A stretch of DNA of 64,000 nucleotides from Chitinophagaceae bacterium (GTDB taxonomy: Bacteria; Bacteroidota; Bacteroidia; Chitinophagales; Chitinophagaceae). The stretch covers positions 186,001-250,000 of the forward strand of contig JADJLJ010000001.1 in NCBI GenBank assembly GCA_016710165.1, given 5' to 3'. Positions 1 to 9,192 of the stretch are shown one piece after another (the first letter of the stretch is position 1; each line of letters starts with the position of its first letter). The notes below the pieces were generated by a model that saw only the letters and a list, made by a program, of their open reading frames with translations, made no database searches and was not told where the DNA came from. The translations under genes and the position numbers were made by a program.

Positions 1-437
1 ATGGCATAATTGAATTCCTCCCTGCTCATCTGCTTTTCATTGCTGCTGCCTTCCAGGGGTTTGCTGGCAGCTTTCCATGCATTGGTACCCCCGCTCAGTT
101 CATACACATTCTCATAACCCATCTTCCGGAGTTTCCGGGCCGCCGCAGCGCTTCTTCCTCCCGAAAGGCAATATACATACACGGGTTTATTCTTATCAAT
201 GAAGGCGATCCTGCGTTCAAATTCTTTGGGGTCGTTCCAGTTGGCCTGTAAGGCATTCTTTATATGGCCGGAAAAAAATTCACCGGGTGTTCGTACATCC
301 AGTATCTGTATGTTCTCTTTTGTGCTGATCTCTTTTTCAAATTCCTCTGCCGATAAACTGGTCTTTGATTGTGCAGTGCAGGAGGATAACAGTACAGAGA
401 AGAGGATGGTTTTTACAAGGCGGAACAGGTCTTTCAT
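1..437 (-). CDS. rhodanese-like lipoprotein (3' end cut by window edge)
   Basis: The minus-strand frame starts at the ATG at 435-437 and stays open to base 1, so the C-terminus is outside the window. It opens with a lipoprotein signal (hydrophobic stretch ending LLSSC), then a rhodanese domain with the aspartate of ILDVRTPGEF and the active-site loop CLSGGRS, a six-residue Cys-to-Arg loop typical of sulfurtransferases. Rhodaneses move a sulfane sulfur through this cysteine. The lipobox suggests an envelope location, so the real substrate is unknown. It lies 19 bases downstream of the DUF1028 gene on the same strand and is probably co-transcribed with it. Confidence 0.85.
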   Translation of the reverse strand, partial: MKDLFRLVKTILFSVLLSSCTAQSKTSLSAEEFEKEISTKENIQILDVRTPGEFFSGHIKNALQANWNDPKEFERRIAFIDKNKPVYVYCLSGGRSAAAARKLRKMGYENVYELSGGTNAWKAASKPLEGSSNEKQMSREEFNYA

Positions 438-456
438 TTCATTTTTTTTTGCAAAG

Positions 457-1437
457 TTATTTCAATAATTCCTTCAGGTCTGTTTCTGAAACGTTAAGGA
501 GCTTCACCCTGGGCAGCCGGCGGGTAAGTTCCCGCCAGTTGGGATCCTTTTGATAGATCGCCTGCAGCATTTTTGAAGCTTCACCCACGTTCTTATTATT
601 GGCCAGGGTGATGGCGGTCCAGTATCTCATTTCTAAATTCTCCGGGAACATCTTCATCGCAGTGCCGTATTCTTCCATGGCCAGTTTCATGTCATTCTTT
701 TCCGTGGCCAGGTCGCCCTTGTCCATGTGCTCATAAGCCCGGTACAGCCTGAGCAGCCTGTCCAGTTCATCCAGCGGTGCAGTATCATCGTCAACACGCA
801 GGTCGATCAACCGTTCATTCCATGGCTGGCCCGTGCTTTTGCCAGCCACCACCAGGATAGCGGCCGATTGTTTGCCCCGGATATCACCCCCAACAGCCTG
901 GGCGGCATGCAGGGCAACCAGGATGCGTTCGGCCAGCGGCTTTCCTTCACTGCCTTCAAATGCTTTTGCCATGGCCTCATTCACTTTATCGGTAAGCATC
1001 ATGTTGCTCTGGACCGAATAGTTCCTGCCAACGATATTACCCGCATGGTCGATACAGTTTTTGCCGGTAAAGGAATTCACATTCCCGTTTGCATCGATCA
1101 TGGCCACCTGCCGCACTTCCCTTCCTTCATCAGCGGCCAGTAATTCCTTTAAAGCATCGGGGGCCGTTTTTCCCTGCTTCATCAACGCAAGCCCTTTGAG
1201 GCCATAACTTTTATTTACAAAAGACTGCGTTGCCACCACGCCCACGCCGGCTTCGCCCCAACTGACAGCCGTACCTACGCTGAACCAGTGCGTTTGCACA
1301 CCCACGCCCATTTCACCCGTGACCGGGTCTCTTGCCACGATGGAAAATGTATGAGCCAGGCCGGCTTCTTTCTTATAAAAATGGGCGGAGATATCCGTAT
1401 GGATGAACAGGACGGCAACGAGGAGGATGTATTTCAT
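457..1437 (-). CDS. DUF1028 family secreted Ntn-hydrolase-like protein
   Basis: The protein has 326 residues. The frame can be opened further upstream to 1641, but that part would translate a repeat array and overlap the next gene, so the ATG at 1437 is chosen because it starts a clean signal peptide (MKYILLVAVLF). After the signal come HTFSIVARDP and GEMGVGVQ, the hallmark N-terminus of DUF1028 proteins, which share the Ntn-hydrolase fold. The last 100 residues read as TPR-like helices (MKLAMEEYGTAMKMFP) instead of the peptidoglycan-binding domain found in some relatives. The biochemical function of the family is not settled. It is followed by the rhodanese gene. Confidence 0.85.
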   Translation of the reverse strand: MKYILLVAVLFIHTDISAHFYKKEAGLAHTFSIVARDPVTGEMGVGVQTHWFSVGTAVSWGEAGVGVVATQSFVNKSYGLKGLALMKQGKTAPDALKELLAADEGREVRQVAMIDANGNVNSFTGKNCIDHAGNIVGRNYSVQSNMMLTDKVNEAMAKAFEGSEGKPLAERILVALHAAQAVGGDIRGKQSAAILVVAGKSTGQPWNERLIDLRVDDDTAPLDELDRLLRLYRAYEHMDKGDLATEKNDMKLAMEEYGTAMKMFPENLEMRYWTAITLANNKNVGEASKMLQAIYQKDPNWRELTRRLPRVKLLNVSETDLKELLK

Positions 1438-1445
1438 ATTTGGAA

Positions 1446-1545
1446 GCAGGGTTTGAAGTTTGATGTTTGAAGTTTGAGGTTCATAGCCGGGGTAATCCAG
1501 GATCTTGTATCCGGCATCTGGTATCCCGTATCCGGCATCCCTTCC
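1446..1545. repeat. two intergenic word arrays (TTTGAAGTTTGATG and GTATCCGGCATC)
   Basis: Between the SDR stop and the DUF1028 start lie two short imperfect arrays. About 1450-1480 repeats the theme TTTGAAG/TTTGATG, and 1505-1545 repeats GTATCCGGCATC/GTATCCCGTATCC. The second array begins directly at the SDR stop codon. Its words recur, in both orientations, at 62706-62862. Confidence 0.7.
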
Positions 1546-1546
1546 C

Positions 1547-2332
1547 TTACAGGCAACCCAGCCTTCCTCCGTCAACTGGCAGGTTGATCCCGTTGATATA
1601 AGCGGCGGCAGGGGAGCAGAGAAAAGCAACCGCAGCGCCAAATTCTTCGGGCTGCCCGATCCTTCCGGCAGGGATCTCAGCCACCAGGTCCTTCATCACT
1701 TCCTCTTCCGTTTTATTGGCGGCTTTTGCTTTGGAAGCGATCACATAATCGGCCCGGACGGTTTTGGTAAAACCCGGTAACACATTATTTACCGTGATGC
1801 CAAAGGGCCCCAGTTCGGTTGCCAGTGTTTTTGCCCAGTTGGCAACAGCGGCCCGTATGGTATTGCTTACGCCCAAACCGGCAATGGGACTTTTAACAGA
1901 TGTGGAAATGATATTGATGATCCTGCCAAAGCCTGCATCTTTCATGCACGGCACTACGGCCTGGGTGAGGTTATGGTTATTGATGAGGTGGTTATTGAAT
2001 GCAGCCAGGAATTCTTCGGGTTTTGCATTTAATGCAGTACCGCCCGGGGGGCCCCCGGTATTATTGACAAGTATATGAACCGTTGCCTTTTTCACAAAAC
2101 CATCGATGGCAGTTTTTACGTTGGCGGTATCCGAAAAATCAGCCACCAGGTATTGGTGCTGCTGCCCTTTGGATGTATCCAGCGTTTTTACCGCCGCCCC
2201 CAGCTTCTCTTCATCACGGGCCATCAAAACAATATGGGCTCCCAGTAAAGCCAGTTCAGCAGCGCTGGCATAGCCCAGCCCCTGTGTGCTTCCGCAAACC
2301 ACGGCGGTCTTTCCAGACAGATCAAGGTTCAT
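1547..2332 (-). CDS. SDR-family oxidoreductase, BKR-like subgroup without YxxxK
   Basis: The 261-residue protein has a Rossmann fold with the nucleotide-binding stretch VVCGSTQGLG near residue 15, NNTGG after beta-4, and the C-terminal GRIGQPEEFGAAVAFLCS and NGINLPVDGG of short-chain dehydrogenases. The catalytic Tyr-x-x-x-Lys is not present: the corresponding helix reads SNTIRAAVANWAKTLA. This matches a known group of 3-oxoacyl-ACP-reductase-like SDRs with SNTxR in that place. The fold is certain but the substrate is not, and oxidoreductase activity should not be assumed. The stop codon touches the repeat array between this gene and the DUF1028 gene. Confidence 0.85.
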   Translation of the reverse strand: MNLDLSGKTAVVCGSTQGLGYASAAELALLGAHIVLMARDEEKLGAAVKTLDTSKGQQHQYLVADFSDTANVKTAIDGFVKKATVHILVNNTGGPPGGTALNAKPEEFLAAFNNHLINNHNLTQAVVPCMKDAGFGRIINIISTSVKSPIAGLGVSNTIRAAVANWAKTLATELGPFGITVNNVLPGFTKTVRADYVIASKAKAANKTEEEVMKDLVAEIPAGRIGQPEEFGAAVAFLCSPAAAYINGINLPVDGGRLGCL

Positions 2333-2362
2333 GTAAATGATTTGGATAAAGCTACTACTATT

Positions 2363-3022
2363 TTAATTTTTACGCTGCTGTTTGTTATTATTCAGGTCAA
2401 CGATCACTTTTTTCTTTTGCATATCCTCTATTATCTTAAGCCCGTTCTCGTGGGCCTGGCCGGATGCAGAAGTGGGGTCGAATGAGCGGGTGCGGACAGA
2501 ATAGATGTGCTTGTCTGCACCCACTTCAAAGAAATTGCTTTCCCAGAAATATTTGGTGGTGGAAGTGTAGTAACCGGGCGTATAGATCTTATCAAACACG
2601 CTGGAATAATATTTATCAAACTGGTCATACGAATTGGCCGGTCTTTCCACTATTCTTGCTGGCACATAGATCTCTTCTTTTTCCATACTCAGCAAAACGA
2701 TCGTTGCCACGGCATCCACACCGGTGTTCTTAAATTCATCCACGATCTCTTTTTCTGTGAATTTTTTAAATGCCCGGTTGCCATATACTTCCATGCTGGA
2801 AATGGCATGGTAACCTTTGCTGATGAGGTCATTCATAAGATGTGTTTCCATCTCCCTGCGCAGGGCGCTGTCTTTTTCGGTGAGGATGCCCCAGACCATG
2901 ATATTGTGATATTCTTTTGTTACCGCATCTTCTGCCCTCCAGGAAGAAACGAGTTTGGTACTGCTGCAGGAAATAAAGAACAGGGCTGAAAAAATAGCAA
3001 TGGAGCTTTTAATTCGTTTCAT
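2363..3022 (-). CDS. uncharacterised lipoprotein
   Basis: This 219-residue protein starts with a lipoprotein signal (MKRIKSS, a hydrophobic core, then FFISCSS). The frame extends upstream to 3091, but the residues there do not look like a protein start; the ATG at 3037 is an alternative. After the Cys the sequence reads STKLVSSW, then mixed alpha/beta sequence with a charged central part and a Tyr-rich segment (YDQFDKYYSSVFDKIYTPGYY). No enzymatic motif is visible and I do not recognise a characterised family. It is probably anchored in the envelope. It sits upstream of the SDR gene, 30 bases away, on the same strand. Confidence 0.7.
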   Translation of the reverse strand: MKRIKSSIAIFSALFFISCSSTKLVSSWRAEDAVTKEYHNIMVWGILTEKDSALRREMETHLMNDLISKGYHAISSMEVYGNRAFKKFTEKEIVDEFKNTGVDAVATIVLLSMEKEEIYVPARIVERPANSYDQFDKYYSSVFDKIYTPGYYTSTTKYFWESNFFEVGADKHIYSVRTRSFDPTSASGQAHENGLKIIEDMQKKKVIVDLNNNKQQRKN

Positions 3023-3216
3023 GATCATACTTTTCATAAAGGTAAGGCGGTACGCTTTACCCGGGTATGATTTAGCGCAACCGCCCATCAAATTTTTTGC
3101 ACTCTGAATTTATTGCTGAACAGAACCAGCCTTTTTCTCACATTTAAGGACCCGATGTGGATAATTCGGTCAAAGCATAAGTCCCTGCATTCCGTTATAT
3201 TCGCAGCCTTGAAGAA

Positions 3217-3342
3217 CGTTATTGGTTAATTGGTTAATCCGTAAATCCGTAAAGCGGCATTTAGTTTTGAGGCTACATCTCCAACCAGTTAACAGATCAA
3301 CAGATTAACGGATTAACAAATTAACAGATTAACGATCAATAA
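3217..3342. repeat. word array GGTTAAT / ATTAACRG forming an imperfect hairpin upstream of parE
   Basis: The left arm repeats TTGGTTAATTGG and CCGTAAATCC. After a spacer the right arm repeats AACAGATTAAC and AACGGATTAAC, the reverse-complement theme. The array stops immediately before the parE start. The divergent genes at 3022 and 3345 share this gap. Confidence 0.7.
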
Positions 3343-3344
3343 TT

Positions 3345-5237
3345 ATGGCCGAGAAAGATCTATTTGATTATACGGAGGAGTCCATAAAGAGCCTCGACTG
3401 GAAGGAGCATATCCGCCTGCGGCCCGGTATGTACATCGGCAAACTGGGCGATGGCAGCAGTCCAGATGACGGCATCTATGTATTGCTGAAAGAAGTGATC
3501 GATAACTGCATTGATGAACATACCATGGGATATGGCAAGCATGTGGATGTGGAGATAAAAGATAAAACGATCACCGTACGGGATTATGGCCGTGGCATCC
3601 CGTTGGGCAAAGTGGTGGATGTGGTAAGCAAAATAAATACCGGCGCCAAATACGACAGCAAGGCTTTTCAAAAAAGTGTGGGCCTGAACGGCGTAGGTAC
3701 CAAGGCCGTAAATGCATTAAGCAATTATTTTAAAGTATCGGCTTTCCGGGAGGGCAAGGAAAAAACAGCCGAGTTTGAAAGGGGGGTGCTGATCAAAGAA
3801 TATAAAGAAGTGAGATCATCGGAGGAGAACGGCACCCTGATAACGTTCATCCCCGATGAAAAGGTCTTCAAGAACTTTCATTTTGTACAGGAATACCTCG
3901 ATAACCAGTTCTGGAATTACTGCTACCTGAATGCCGGGCTGGTGATGAACCTGAATGGCAAACGCTATGTAAGCAAGAATGGCCTGCTGGACCTGTTGCA
4001 GCGCAAGACCAACGAAGACGAGATCCGTTATCCCATCATTCATTTGACCGGCGATGACATTGAGATCGCCATCACACATGAGAATGATTACGGCGAAGAG
4101 TATTACAGTTTTGTGAACGGCCAGTTCACTACCCAGGGAGGTACCCACCTGGCGGCTTTCCGGGAAGCCTGTGTAAAGACCATCCGGGAGTTTTATAAAA
4201 AGGATTACGATGCGGCCGACATACGTGGAAGCATTTGTGCAGCGCTTAGCGTACGGGTACAGGAACCTGTTTTTGAAAGCCAGACCAAGACAAAGCTGGG
4301 CTCACAGGTTGTTTTTGAAGGCGGCCCGTCCATGCGGAATTTCATTGGCGATTTTTTGGGGAAGGAACTGGATAACTACCTGCACCGCAACCCGGAAACG
4401 GCGGATGCCCTTAAAAGGCGCATTGAACAGAACGAGCGGGAACGCAAGGATATGGCGGGCATTAAAAAACTTGCCAACGAACGGGCCAAAAAAGCGAACC
4501 TGCATAATAAGAAACTGCGGGATTGCAAGTTTCATTACAACGATGAAGCAACGGGCAAGGACAAAGACCGGATCTCGGAGAAACAAAAAGAAAGCACCAT
4601 TTTCATCACCGAGGGAGACAGTGCCAGCGGAAGCATCACCAAGGCAAGGAATGTGGATACGCAGGCGGTGTTCAGTCTGCGGGGTAAGCCGCTCAACTGT
4701 TTCGGGCTGACCAAGAAAGTGGTTTATGAAAATGAGGAGTTCAACCTGTTGCAACATGCCCTCAACATTGAAGAAGGTTATGAAGGCCTCCGGTATAATA
4801 ATATAGTGATCGCTACCGATGCCGATGTGGATGGTATGCACATCCGTTTGTTGCTGATGACCTTCTTCCTGCAGTTCTTCCCCGACCTGGTGAAGAACGG
4901 GCATGTATATATATTAGAGACCCCGTTGTTCCGGGTACGCAATAAGCAGGAAACCATTTACTGCTACAACGAAACAGAAAAGCAGGAAGCAACCCGGAAA
5001 CTCGGCAATAAACCGGAGACAACCCGTTTTAAGGGTTTGGGTGAGATAAGCCCGGATGAATTTGCCCGGTTCATCGGGGATGATATGAAACTGCAGCCGG
5101 TGATGTTATTACCCGAAACGCATATCCAGCATTTACTGGAATATTACATGGGAAAGAATACGCCATCCCGGCAGGATTTTATAATAGAGAACCTAAAAGT
5201 AGAACTGGACCTGGCAGATGAAGTAATTAAGAATTAA
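3345..5237 (+). CDS. parE: DNA topoisomerase IV subunit B (ATPase subunit)
   Basis: This 630-residue type IIA topoisomerase ATPase subunit has the usual length for the short ParE form. It has the GHKL ATPase motifs EVIDNCIDEH and GLNGVGTKAVNAL in the N-terminal part, then the TOPRIM domain with EGDSASGS (Glu423) and the metal-binding ATDADVDG (Asp492, Asp494, Asp496). With ParC it decatenates daughter chromosomes using ATP. The partner gene lies 1.4 kb downstream with two small genes between. The last codons (VIKN, stop) already belong to the AATTAAGAATT word repeat that fills the next gap. Confidence 0.95.
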   Translation: MAEKDLFDYTEESIKSLDWKEHIRLRPGMYIGKLGDGSSPDDGIYVLLKEVIDNCIDEHTMGYGKHVDVEIKDKTITVRDYGRGIPLGKVVDVVSKINTGAKYDSKAFQKSVGLNGVGTKAVNALSNYFKVSAFREGKEKTAEFERGVLIKEYKEVRSSEENGTLITFIPDEKVFKNFHFVQEYLDNQFWNYCYLNAGLVMNLNGKRYVSKNGLLDLLQRKTNEDEIRYPIIHLTGDDIEIAITHENDYGEEYYSFVNGQFTTQGGTHLAAFREACVKTIREFYKKDYDAADIRGSICAALSVRVQEPVFESQTKTKLGSQVVFEGGPSMRNFIGDFLGKELDNYLHRNPETADALKRRIEQNERERKDMAGIKKLANERAKKANLHNKKLRDCKFHYNDEATGKDKDRISEKQKESTIFITEGDSASGSITKARNVDTQAVFSLRGKPLNCFGLTKKVVYENEEFNLLQHALNIEEGYEGLRYNNIVIATDADVDGMHIRLLLMTFFLQFFPDLVKNGHVYILETPLFRVRNKQETIYCYNETEKQEATRKLGNKPETTRFKGLGEISPDEFARFIGDDMKLQPVMLLPETHIQHLLEYYMGKNTPSRQDFIIENLKVELDLADEVIKN

Positions 5238-5349
5238 GAATTATAAATTAAAAATTCTTTTATGACCAGGAATGATATAATGACAAAAGCATCTTTAAAA
5301 TTGAGAACTGACCATTCTTAATTCTTCATTTTTAATTTTTAATTTTTAT
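5226..5349. repeat. word array AATTAAGAATT / TTTTTAATTTTT around an imperfect hairpin
   Basis: The left arm (about 5228-5260) repeats AATTAAGAATT and AAATTAAAAATTC. The right arm (5314-5348) repeats the reverse-complement words ATTCTTAATTC and TTTTTAATTTTT. The 30 bases at 5318-5347 recur exactly at 46391-46420, inside a glycosyltransferase gene. The left arm contains the parE stop codon. Confidence 0.75.
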
Positions 5350-6165
5350 ATGGTTCACATCGTTTTCCAGGAAGCAGATATTGCTGCATTAGAAAAGAGT
5401 TTTGAACTGGACGAAACACTACAGGCTGATATCATACAAATAAAGGATGACTTTGCAGTAGGTCCTTTGACAGGGATTTATACCGAAGCAGGGATCGGGA
5501 ACCGCAGGCAATGGTGGCGGGATGTACTGGCCGGCGGCGATATGGATGGCCATGCGGATTCCGGTGAGGTGGATGATGTTAAAACGGTGGAAGACCTCAA
5601 AGCCCGGCTGGATGCCAATGCGGAAGAAACGATCTGGATATGGGCCGCACAGAACAAGCATGATGTTTGCGGGTATTACTGGCTGATGAGCCAGTTAAAG
5701 GATTACCCCGGCAGGATATTCATTCTCTACCTGAACAACCTTCCGTTCCTGAATGAAAAGGGAAATCTTTTTTACCCGGAGAACCTGTCTGAGATACCGG
5801 CGAAGGAATTTGTAAAAGCAAAAAAACTTGCCCGTGAAATAACCCTCAGCGAATTTGAAGTGGACCCGGATGAGTGGACAAGACTCTGCAACGAGAACAG
5901 GGGGATACGGCTGCTGGAAGGAGGGAAGAAACTGGTCCAGCAGGACTATGATCATTATGATGCCGAGTTAAAGAAGTTCATCACCAGCGACTGGCAGAAG
6001 GCATCCAGGATCATTCATCATTATTTGAGTAAGGCAAAACAGAAAACGGGGGATATGTATTTGCTGTGGCGCCTGAAAACGATGATCGCCATGGAACTCT
6101 TTGATGTGCAGGGAACGGTTGGGAAAATGAAGGACTTTGAAGTAAAGCTCCATACTGCCGGTTAA
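5350..6165 (+). CDS. DUF1835/DUF3658 domain protein
   Basis: This 271-residue soluble protein begins VHIVFQEADI and carries an early DDFAVGPL segment, typical of DUF1835. The C-terminal half, with WTRLCNENRGIRLL and many charged helices, fits the DUF3658 domain that usually follows it. No biochemical role is established for either domain. No signal peptide or membrane segment is visible. It lies between parE and parC, a placement I recall from related Bacteroidota, which suggests shared expression but does not show a topoisomerase-related job. Confidence 0.75.
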   Translation: MVHIVFQEADIAALEKSFELDETLQADIIQIKDDFAVGPLTGIYTEAGIGNRRQWWRDVLAGGDMDGHADSGEVDDVKTVEDLKARLDANAEETIWIWAAQNKHDVCGYYWLMSQLKDYPGRIFILYLNNLPFLNEKGNLFYPENLSEIPAKEFVKAKKLAREITLSEFEVDPDEWTRLCNENRGIRLLEGGKKLVQQDYDHYDAELKKFITSDWQKASRIIHHYLSKAKQKTGDMYLLWRLKTMIAMELFDVQGTVGKMKDFEVKLHTAG

Positions 6166-6176
6166 ACTCATTTTGT

Positions 6177-6542
6177 ATGAAGAATATCATCAAATTGGAA
6201 GAAATGGTCATGCTGTTGTTCAGTATTTCCAACCTCTATTTCTGGGGGGTGCCCTGGTGGTGTTATCTGTTGCTGGCACTGGGGCCCGATATCAGTATGC
6301 TGGGTTACCTGCTCGGAAACAAAGTGGGAGCGGTGTGTTACAATGTCTTTCATCACAAAGGGCTGGCATTGGCAATTTTTATGGCAGGCCTTTTTTATGC
6401 TCATGATCCATTCGCAATTGCAGGGGTCATAATGTTCGGGCATTCTTCCATGGACAGGATGTTAGGCTATGGATTAAAATTGGAGGAAGGCTTTAAATTC
6501 ACCCACCTGGGTATGATCGGGAAAAATAAACATGTTCAATGA
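6177..6542 (+). CDS. DUF4260 small membrane protein
   Basis: The 121-residue protein starts 11 bases after the DUF1835 gene, so the two are probably one transcript. It has three or four hydrophobic segments (LLFSISNLYFW, WWCYLLLALGPDISMLGYLLG, ALAIFMAGLFYA, AIAGVIMFGHSSMDRMLGYG). The motif GPDISMLGY and the late GHSSMDRMLGYGLK are the signature of DUF4260. The family is predicted to sit in the inner membrane and its function is unknown. Confidence 0.8.
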   Translation: MKNIIKLEEMVMLLFSISNLYFWGVPWWCYLLLALGPDISMLGYLLGNKVGAVCYNVFHHKGLALAIFMAGLFYAHDPFAIAGVIMFGHSSMDRMLGYGLKLEEGFKFTHLGMIGKNKHVQ

Positions 6543-6655
6543 ACCATATTCAATATTCAACGCTCAGGTCGGTCCGGGGAATCTGACGAGAATAAAAGCT
6601 GCTTCAACTGAACATTGCGTGTTGAACATTGCGTATTGAAAATTTGTATTTAAGA
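6537..6655. repeat. word array CAATATTCAA / TTGAACATTGCG forming an imperfect hairpin
   Basis: The gap between the DUF4260 gene and parC has a left arm ATATTCAATATTCAACGC and a right arm TGAACATTGCGTGTTGAAC followed by CATTGCGTATTGAAAAT. The arms are near reverse complements of each other, made of repeated short words. The same word theme occurs at 38505-38640. Confidence 0.65.
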
Positions 6656-6660
6656 CAGAT

Positions 6661-9177
6661 ATGGCGAAAAGTAAGAACAAAGAAGAATACGAGCACACCG
6701 ACTCCGGTATCGGTGGCCAGTACAAGACCTGGTTCCTGGATTATGCCAGTTATGTGATCCTGGAAAGGGCGGTTCCTGCCATTGAAGACGGATTGAAACC
6801 GGTACAGCGCCGTATACTGCATGCCATGAAAGAAATGGATGATGGCAGGTTTAATAAAGTAGCCAACATCATCGGGCAAAGCATGCAATACCATCCGCAT
6901 GGCGATGCTTCCATTGGCGATGCCCTGGTGAACCTGGGGCAAAAGGACCTGCTGATCGATACGCAGGGAAACTGGGGCGACGTACGCACCGGTGATGAAG
7001 CCGCCGCATCAAGGTATATTGAGGCCAGGCTGAGCAAATTTGCTTTGGAAGTGGCCTTCAATGCAAAAACAACCGAATGGGCGTTGAGTTACGACGGAAG
7101 AAAAAATGAACCGGTGACCCTGCCCATGAAATTTCCCTTGCTGCTGGCCCAGGGCGCTGAAGGCATTGCCGTAGGCCTGGCAACGAAGATACTTCCTCAC
7201 AATTTCTGTGAACTGATAGATGCATCCATTAAATACCTGCGTGGCAAGCGCTTTGAATTACTGCCCGATTTCCAGACAGGCGGCACCATGGATGCCAGCA
7301 ATTACAATGACGGTGTCCGGGGCGGAAAGATCAGGGTGAGGGCTATCATTGAAGAGCAGGATAAGAAAACACTGGTGATAAAAAGTGTTCCGTTCGGTGT
7401 TACCACCACCCAGTTGATGGAAAGCATTGTAAAAGCCAACGACCAGGGTAAGATAAAGATCCGGAAAGTGACCGATCATACTGCCGCAGAGGTGGAGATC
7501 ATTGTGGAACTGGCCCAGGGCATTTCACCGGACATTACCATTGATGCCTTATATGCTTTTACCGATTGTGAAGTAAGCATCTCTCCCAACACCTGTGTAA
7601 TTGAAAATGATAAGCCAAGGTTCTTAAAAGTAAGTGAACTCCTGAAAACCTCTGCCGATAATACCCGTGAGTTGCTGCGCCGGGAACTGGAAATACGGCT
7701 GGCCGAACTGCAGGAGAAATGGCACTATACATCGCTGGAGAAAATATTCTTTGAAGAAAAGATATACAAGGAGCTGGAGAAAAAACACGAGACCTGGGAA
7801 AAAGTGCTGGAAGCAATTGACAAGGCTTTCACTCCTTTCAAGAAACAACTGAAAAGGGCCATTACCCGGGAAGACATCATCAAGCTGACCGAAAAGCCGG
7901 TACGCCGCATCTACCGGCTGGATATTGATGAACTGAATGACCAGATAAAAGCGCTGGAGGCAGACATCAAACAGGTCAAACATGACCTGGCAAACCTTAC
8001 CGATTATGCCGTGGCATATTATGAGAACCTCCTGAAAAAATACGGCAAAGGCAGGGAGCGCAAAACAGAGACCAGGTTATTTGATGTGATACAGGCCAAA
8101 ACGGTTGCCATTGCCAATACAAAGCTGTATGCAAACTTTGCGGATGGTTTTATCGGTACCGGGCTCAAAAAAGACGAACTGGTTGCCGAGGTATCAGACT
8201 TTGATGACATCATCGCTTTTACCAAGGGCGGGATCATGAAGGTGGTGAAAGTATCCGATAAGGTATTCATCGGAAAGGACATCATTCATGTGGCCGTTTT
8301 CCAGAAGAATGACGAACGCACTACCTACAATATGGTCTATGTGGACAGCAAGACGGGCGTGAGTTTTGCCAAGCGGTTTAATGTTACCGGCATTACCAGG
8401 GATAAGGAATATGACCTGACGAAGGGATCCGAAAAAAGCAGGGTGCATTATTTTTCGGCCAATGCAAACGGCGAGGCCGAAGTAGTGAAAGTGATCCTGA
8501 GCCCCAACTGCAGCGCCCGGATAAAAGAATTTGATTTTTATTTTGAAGAACAGGACATCAAGGGCAGGGGAAGCATCGGCAACCAGGTTACCAAGTACCC
8601 GGTCAAATCCGTTAAGTTCAAAGAAGCTGGTAAATCCACACTGGATGCAAAGAAACTCTGGTTCGATAATAAGTTTGGCCGGCTCAATACCGAAGAGAAA
8701 GGGGAGTACCTGGGTAAGTTTGATGCCGAAGACCGGCTGCTGGTGATCTACAATGACGGCAATTATGAGATAACCGACCAGGAACTGACCCAGCGTTTTG
8801 ATACCGAAAAGGTTTTGCTGCTTGAAAAATTCGACCCGGGAAAGATCATCACCGCCGTTTATTTCGATAAAGAAAAACTCCAGTACAGTGTAAAGCGGTT
8901 CAGGATAGAGACCTCTACCCTGCACAATAAATTCTTCTTCATCAAGGAAGGGGATGGCAATTATCTTGAAACGGTTACCACCGATGAAGAACCCATACTG
9001 GCCATGCAAAGCGGCAGGGGGGCACAGGTGCGTAAAGCAAAAGTTAAAATTACCAAAGTGGTGGAAGTGATGGGCTGGAAAGCGCTGGGCAACAAGCTTG
9101 CAGATTACAGCAAGTCAATTGAGATGGAATGGGAGCAGAAACACCCGAACAATTCACAGCCTGAGTTGTTTGAATAA
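6661..9177 (+). CDS. parC: DNA topoisomerase IV subunit A
   Basis: The 838-residue type IIA topoisomerase catalytic subunit has the opening AVPAIEDGLKPVQRRILHAM and the catalytic tyrosine Tyr119 in AAASRYIEARLS, which makes the transient link to DNA. A long coiled-coil follows (residues about 330-470), then the beta-pinwheel DNA-wrapping domain (FTKGGIMKVVKVSDK, GRLNTEEKGEYLGKFD). It acts with ParE to decatenate chromosomes. Reading the frame end to end shows no break. Its start lies directly after a word-repeat hairpin. Confidence 0.95.
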   Translation: MAKSKNKEEYEHTDSGIGGQYKTWFLDYASYVILERAVPAIEDGLKPVQRRILHAMKEMDDGRFNKVANIIGQSMQYHPHGDASIGDALVNLGQKDLLIDTQGNWGDVRTGDEAAASRYIEARLSKFALEVAFNAKTTEWALSYDGRKNEPVTLPMKFPLLLAQGAEGIAVGLATKILPHNFCELIDASIKYLRGKRFELLPDFQTGGTMDASNYNDGVRGGKIRVRAIIEEQDKKTLVIKSVPFGVTTTQLMESIVKANDQGKIKIRKVTDHTAAEVEIIVELAQGISPDITIDALYAFTDCEVSISPNTCVIENDKPRFLKVSELLKTSADNTRELLRRELEIRLAELQEKWHYTSLEKIFFEEKIYKELEKKHETWEKVLEAIDKAFTPFKKQLKRAITREDIIKLTEKPVRRIYRLDIDELNDQIKALEADIKQVKHDLANLTDYAVAYYENLLKKYGKGRERKTETRLFDVIQAKTVAIANTKLYANFADGFIGTGLKKDELVAEVSDFDDIIAFTKGGIMKVVKVSDKVFIGKDIIHVAVFQKNDERTTYNMVYVDSKTGVSFAKRFNVTGITRDKEYDLTKGSEKSRVHYFSANANGEAEVVKVILSPNCSARIKEFDFYFEEQDIKGRGSIGNQVTKYPVKSVKFKEAGKSTLDAKKLWFDNKFGRLNTEEKGEYLGKFDAEDRLLVIYNDGNYEITDQELTQRFDTEKVLLLEKFDPGKIITAVYFDKEKLQYSVKRFRIETSTLHNKFFFIKEGDGNYLETVTTDEEPILAMQSGRGAQVRKAKVKITKVVEVMGWKALGNKLADYSKSIEMEWEQKHPNNSQPELFE

Positions 9178-9192
9178 ACAGAAATTTATTTT